Of a DNA stretch of 60,614 bases, positions 59,035 to 60,614 are shown one piece after another. The translations under genes were made by a program, and so were the position numbers. This DNA is from an uncultured Gammaproteobacteria bacterium (GTDB lineage: Bacteria; Pseudomonadota; Gammaproteobacteria; GCA-001735895): the NCBI GenBank assembly GCA_913061315.1, contig CAJXUC010000016.1, positions 1-60,614 on the forward strand, given 5' to 3'. The notes beneath the pieces were generated by a model. That model searched no databases and had not been told where the DNA came from. It saw only the letters and a program-made list of their open reading frames with translations. Every line of letters begins with the position of its first letter. Position 1 is the first letter of the stretch.

Positions 59035-59340
59035 TATACCAGTATTCGCTCGAGTCGGGGCGTAAGCAAAATTGCGGGTTTTGGAATAGAGCCTATAAAG
59101 ATACCTGAAGCCCTAATACGGCAATTAAAGCTTCGTGAAATAGAGGGTCTAACCTGTACCAAGGTAGGGGGCTTGTCGCAAACAGGTGACAAGGTCAATA
59201 TTATTGAAGGCCCATTCAAAGGGTTGCAGGCCGTCTATAGCCATAATCATGGCCAGCAAAGAGGCATTGTATTAATTCATTGGTTAAATCAACAAGCACC
59301 CACATCATTAGCCAATACTCAAATTAGAAAATTTACGTAA
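59035..59340 (+). pseudogene. 5'-truncated second copy of rfaH (3' 306 bases)
   Basis: This segment aligns without gaps to 57811-58116 of the intact rfaH, including the stop, and its frame is fully open for about 100 codons (SIRSSRGVSKIAGFGIEPIK, then GDKVNIIEGPFKGLQAVYSH). It encodes the end of the NGN domain and the whole KOW domain but has no start or N terminus. Amino acid changes relative to the intact copy are spread along it, so it is an old copy. It begins right after a hybrid sequence of unknown origin at 58889-59034. Confidence 0.88.
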
Positions 59341-59392
59341 TTTCTTTGTTGAGGTTACTCATAGAAGATTTTTGTGTTAAATTAATAAGACT

Positions 59393-59407
59393 GTTCAACT
59401 GTTGAAC
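59393..59407. promoter_or_regulatory. 15-bp palindrome, candidate operator
   Basis: GTTCAAC-T-GTTGAAC, a perfect inverted repeat between the rfaH remnant and the ops site, 79 bases before the MarR-type gene. It is a good size for a MarR-family dimer. A plausible target of the EPS-type regulator encoded next to it, inferred only from position. Confidence 0.6.
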
Positions 59408-59440
59408 GTTTCTTTGCAAATGCCATAAGTGACCGGGTAG

Positions 59441-59452
59441 GGCGGTAGCGTG
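59441..59452 (+). promoter_or_regulatory. ops element (RfaH recruitment site)
   Basis: GGCGGTAGCGTG is a perfect match to the E. coli 12-base operon polarity suppressor sequence, the core of JUMPstart elements. It sits in the 5' leader of the MarR-type gene, on the coding strand, in the orientation needed for RfaH loading. Confidence 0.88.
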
Positions 59453-59486
59453 TCTGCCAACCATCCAGACCAAACTAAACTAAACC

Positions 59487-59804
59487 ATGTCCACTGAAGC
59501 TCATCTCAAAATACTTAAACACATCGAGGCTAACCCGCGTATATCACAGCGGCAATTGGCTCAAGAGCTAGGTGTGAGTGTGGGAAAAATCAACTACTGC
59601 GTGCAGGCTTTAATGGCTAAGGGCTTGTTAAAAGCCGGTAATTTTAAACGTAGTTCCAATAAAATGGCCTACCTCTATTTATTAACACCGGCAGGTATTG
59701 AAGAAAAAACAAAATTAACAGCCAGTTTTTTAAAGCGTAAAATTGCTGAGCATGAAAAAATCACACAAGAAATAGAGCAGCTTAAGCGAGACACGGGCAT
59801 TTAG
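59487..59804 (+). CDS. MarR-family, EPS-associated transcriptional regulator
   Basis: 105 residues. A winged helix (STEAHLKILKHIEANPRISQ, then LAQELGVSVGKINYCVQALM) is followed by GLLKAGNF and a wing with AYLYLLTPAGIEEK, ending in a charged coiled-coil helix (HEKITQEIEQLKRDTG). It matches the short MarR-type regulators that precede exopolysaccharide gene clusters. It is preceded by an ops site and a palindrome, so it would be the first gene of an RfaH-controlled operon. No Shine-Dalgarno is evident. Confidence 0.85.
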   Translation: MSTEAHLKILKHIEANPRISQRQLAQELGVSVGKINYCVQALMAKGLLKAGNFKRSSNKMAYLYLLTPAGIEEKTKLTASFLKRKIAEHEKITQEIEQLKRDTGI

Positions 59805-59849
59805 TAGCATCAGAAATAAAGCCCTGTCATCGAGCATGTTTTTTAGGTA

Positions 59850-60119
59850 ACCACTTTGACACAAAAAAGTTAAAAAGCAGTGATCCCCGTGGCAGGCCTG
59901 CTTGAGACGACCGTTGCAGGTGTAGGCGGCGAAATACAGCTCACAGATGCACTAGATGAGCTACTTAAACTTGATGGGTTAAATGCCTTTGAGACCGACC
60001 CAGGCGTCTTTGGCTGTGGTAATAAAAAAGGTTTTTTAAGTGCGAACTTAGCGGTGGGAATGCGTGATCCTGAAACCAAGCAGTATATGAAGGCGCTTAT
60101 TAAAAAGAGCGGCTGGTAG
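59850..60119 (+). pseudogene. galU remnant with internal deletion
   Basis: The 3' part encodes the C terminus of UTP-glucose-1-phosphate uridylyltransferase (GGEIQLTDALDELLKL, then CGNKKGFLSANLAVGMRDPE). Just before it, AVIPVAGL matches the N-terminal nucleotide-binding loop of GalU, so roughly 230 central residues are missing. Upstream A-runs (59863-59877) look like frameshifted VKK codons of the N terminus. The protein cannot be active. Confidence 0.8.
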
Positions 60120-60187
60120 GATTTGATAATGGATTTTATCAGCTGCCAGCTTGAGCTTATCTTGAGTTGATTAAAAGGATGTTGATT

Positions 60188-60437
60188 ATGACGACACTAC
60201 TGACCCGTAACATCGCCACCATGACAGAGATGAGATAGCCTCACAAGGTACTCAAAAAATCAGGCGGTGATCCCCATGGCTATTCTGCGCAACTCCGCCC
60301 TAGTGGGCTATTTTGTGCCTGCCGATGCTGTATCCAGTCAGCAGCATCGCGTGGCGACGATTGATGAGGTGATGGAGAGTTTGGCCTCTCGTCGTGACAT
60401 TACCCATCCGGTACTGGATTACCTGAAAGACAAATGA
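60188..60437 (+). pseudogene. Broken phd-type antitoxin gene
   Basis: TTLLTRNIATMTEMR starts like a Phd/YefM antitoxin, then TAG (60236-60238) interrupts where Glu is expected. The frame continues as PHKVLKKSGGDP and jumps by one base at CCCC (60272-60275) into MAILRNSALVGYFVPADAVS and the rest of the antitoxin. Both a nonsense codon and a frameshift are therefore present. Its end overlaps the doc start as ATGA. Confidence 0.78.
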
Positions 60438-60614
60438 GCTTTTTACTTCTATCGGTGGATCACATTATTGTGATCCATGATGAGGTATTAGAGATCATTG
60501 AACGCTAGGGAATGGCTGGCGACAAATCACTCGAAGGCGCGCTGTCAAGAGTAGACAACCGGCTCACATATGGCCTCATAGATGATATTTATTCGCTGGC
60601 AGCGTCCTACGCAA
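60434..60614 (+). pseudogene. doc-type toxin (Fic fold), interrupted by an amber codon; runs off the window
   Basis: SVDHIIVIHDEVLEIIER begins like a death-on-curing toxin. TAG at 60506-60508 (codon 25) breaks it, after which the frame continues as GMAGDKSLEGALSRVDNRLT, then YGLIDDIYSLAASYA, the conserved next part. The catalytic HxFxxxNKR region would lie beyond the window end. Confidence 0.75.

Noticed and set aside
58878..59108. 76-residue frame overlapping the MazF-like stop
   Set aside because: Its second half reads the rfaH remnant out of frame, so it is a chance fusion; the first half is unrecognised DNA before the rfaH junction.
59871..60280. Similar short strings CAGTGATCCCCGTGG and CGGTGATCCCCATGG about 395 bases apart
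   Set aside because: Each is explained by its own gene remnant (galU and phd); the likeness is short and probably chance.

Overview
The window reads as chromosomal DNA of a gammaproteobacterium, probably marine or aquatic, with moderate to low GC. This rests on the gene order of the rif-str-S10-spc-alpha block, the E. coli-like L10 leader, and genes such as hspQ, rfaH with an ops site, cpsG and a rhombosortase-type C-terminal sorting tail. I do not assign a genus. About 35 kb (13.9-49.3 kb) is an almost unbroken translation and transcription superoperon; both flanks are accessory.

Left flank (1-13.8 kb). It opens with the 3' end of a surface protein (DUF11 domain, Thr-Gly repeat, GlyGly-CTERM-like tail). 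After a remnant of an MFS transporter comes a compact catabolic cluster: glyoxalase I and a Rieske oxygenase on the minus strand, divergent from an Lrp/AsnC regulator, a glutamine-synthetase-like ligase of the GlnT/GmaS type, a MetX-like alpha/beta hydrolase, a cupin and a small NTF2-like protein. This looks like a pathway that gamma-glutamylates and oxidises an amine. I cannot name its substrate, and it is the best candidate here for an undescribed system. Next come an MscS channel, an EamA transporter, hspQ, a Kazal-like secreted protein, a DUF1499 protein with a damaged start, and an acyl-CoA dehydrogenase / MaoC hydratase / thioesterase trio.

Core (13.9-49.3 kb). A second EF-G gene precedes tRNA-Tyr, tRNA-Gly, tRNA-Thr and tuf. 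Then follow tRNA-Trp, secE, nusG, rplKA, rplJL with an L10 leader, rpoBC, a 1.1 kb non-coding gap, rpsL-rpsG-fusA-tuf-rpsJ, the S10 genes from rplC, the spc genes to secY-rpmJ, and rpsM-rpsK-rpsD-rpoA-rplQ, closed by a strong terminator. The two tuf genes look identical in sequence. Promoters with a shared GC-rich start region lie before fusA2, rplC and rpsM.

Right flank (49.4-60.6 kb). Phosphomannomutase cpsG and uvrA (minus strand) are followed by comEA-like, ssb and a DHH phosphoesterase (plus strand). After these comes an exopolysaccharide-linked, decayed region. It holds a DUF218 protein, an intact rfaH flanked by two broken rfaH pieces, a MazEF-like module, a 15-bp palindrome, a perfect 12-mer ops element and an EPS-type MarR regulator. 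It ends in a galU remnant with an internal deletion and a phd-doc pair broken by amber codons and a frameshift. RfaH presumably acts on this ops site to drive a polysaccharide operon that continues outside the window.
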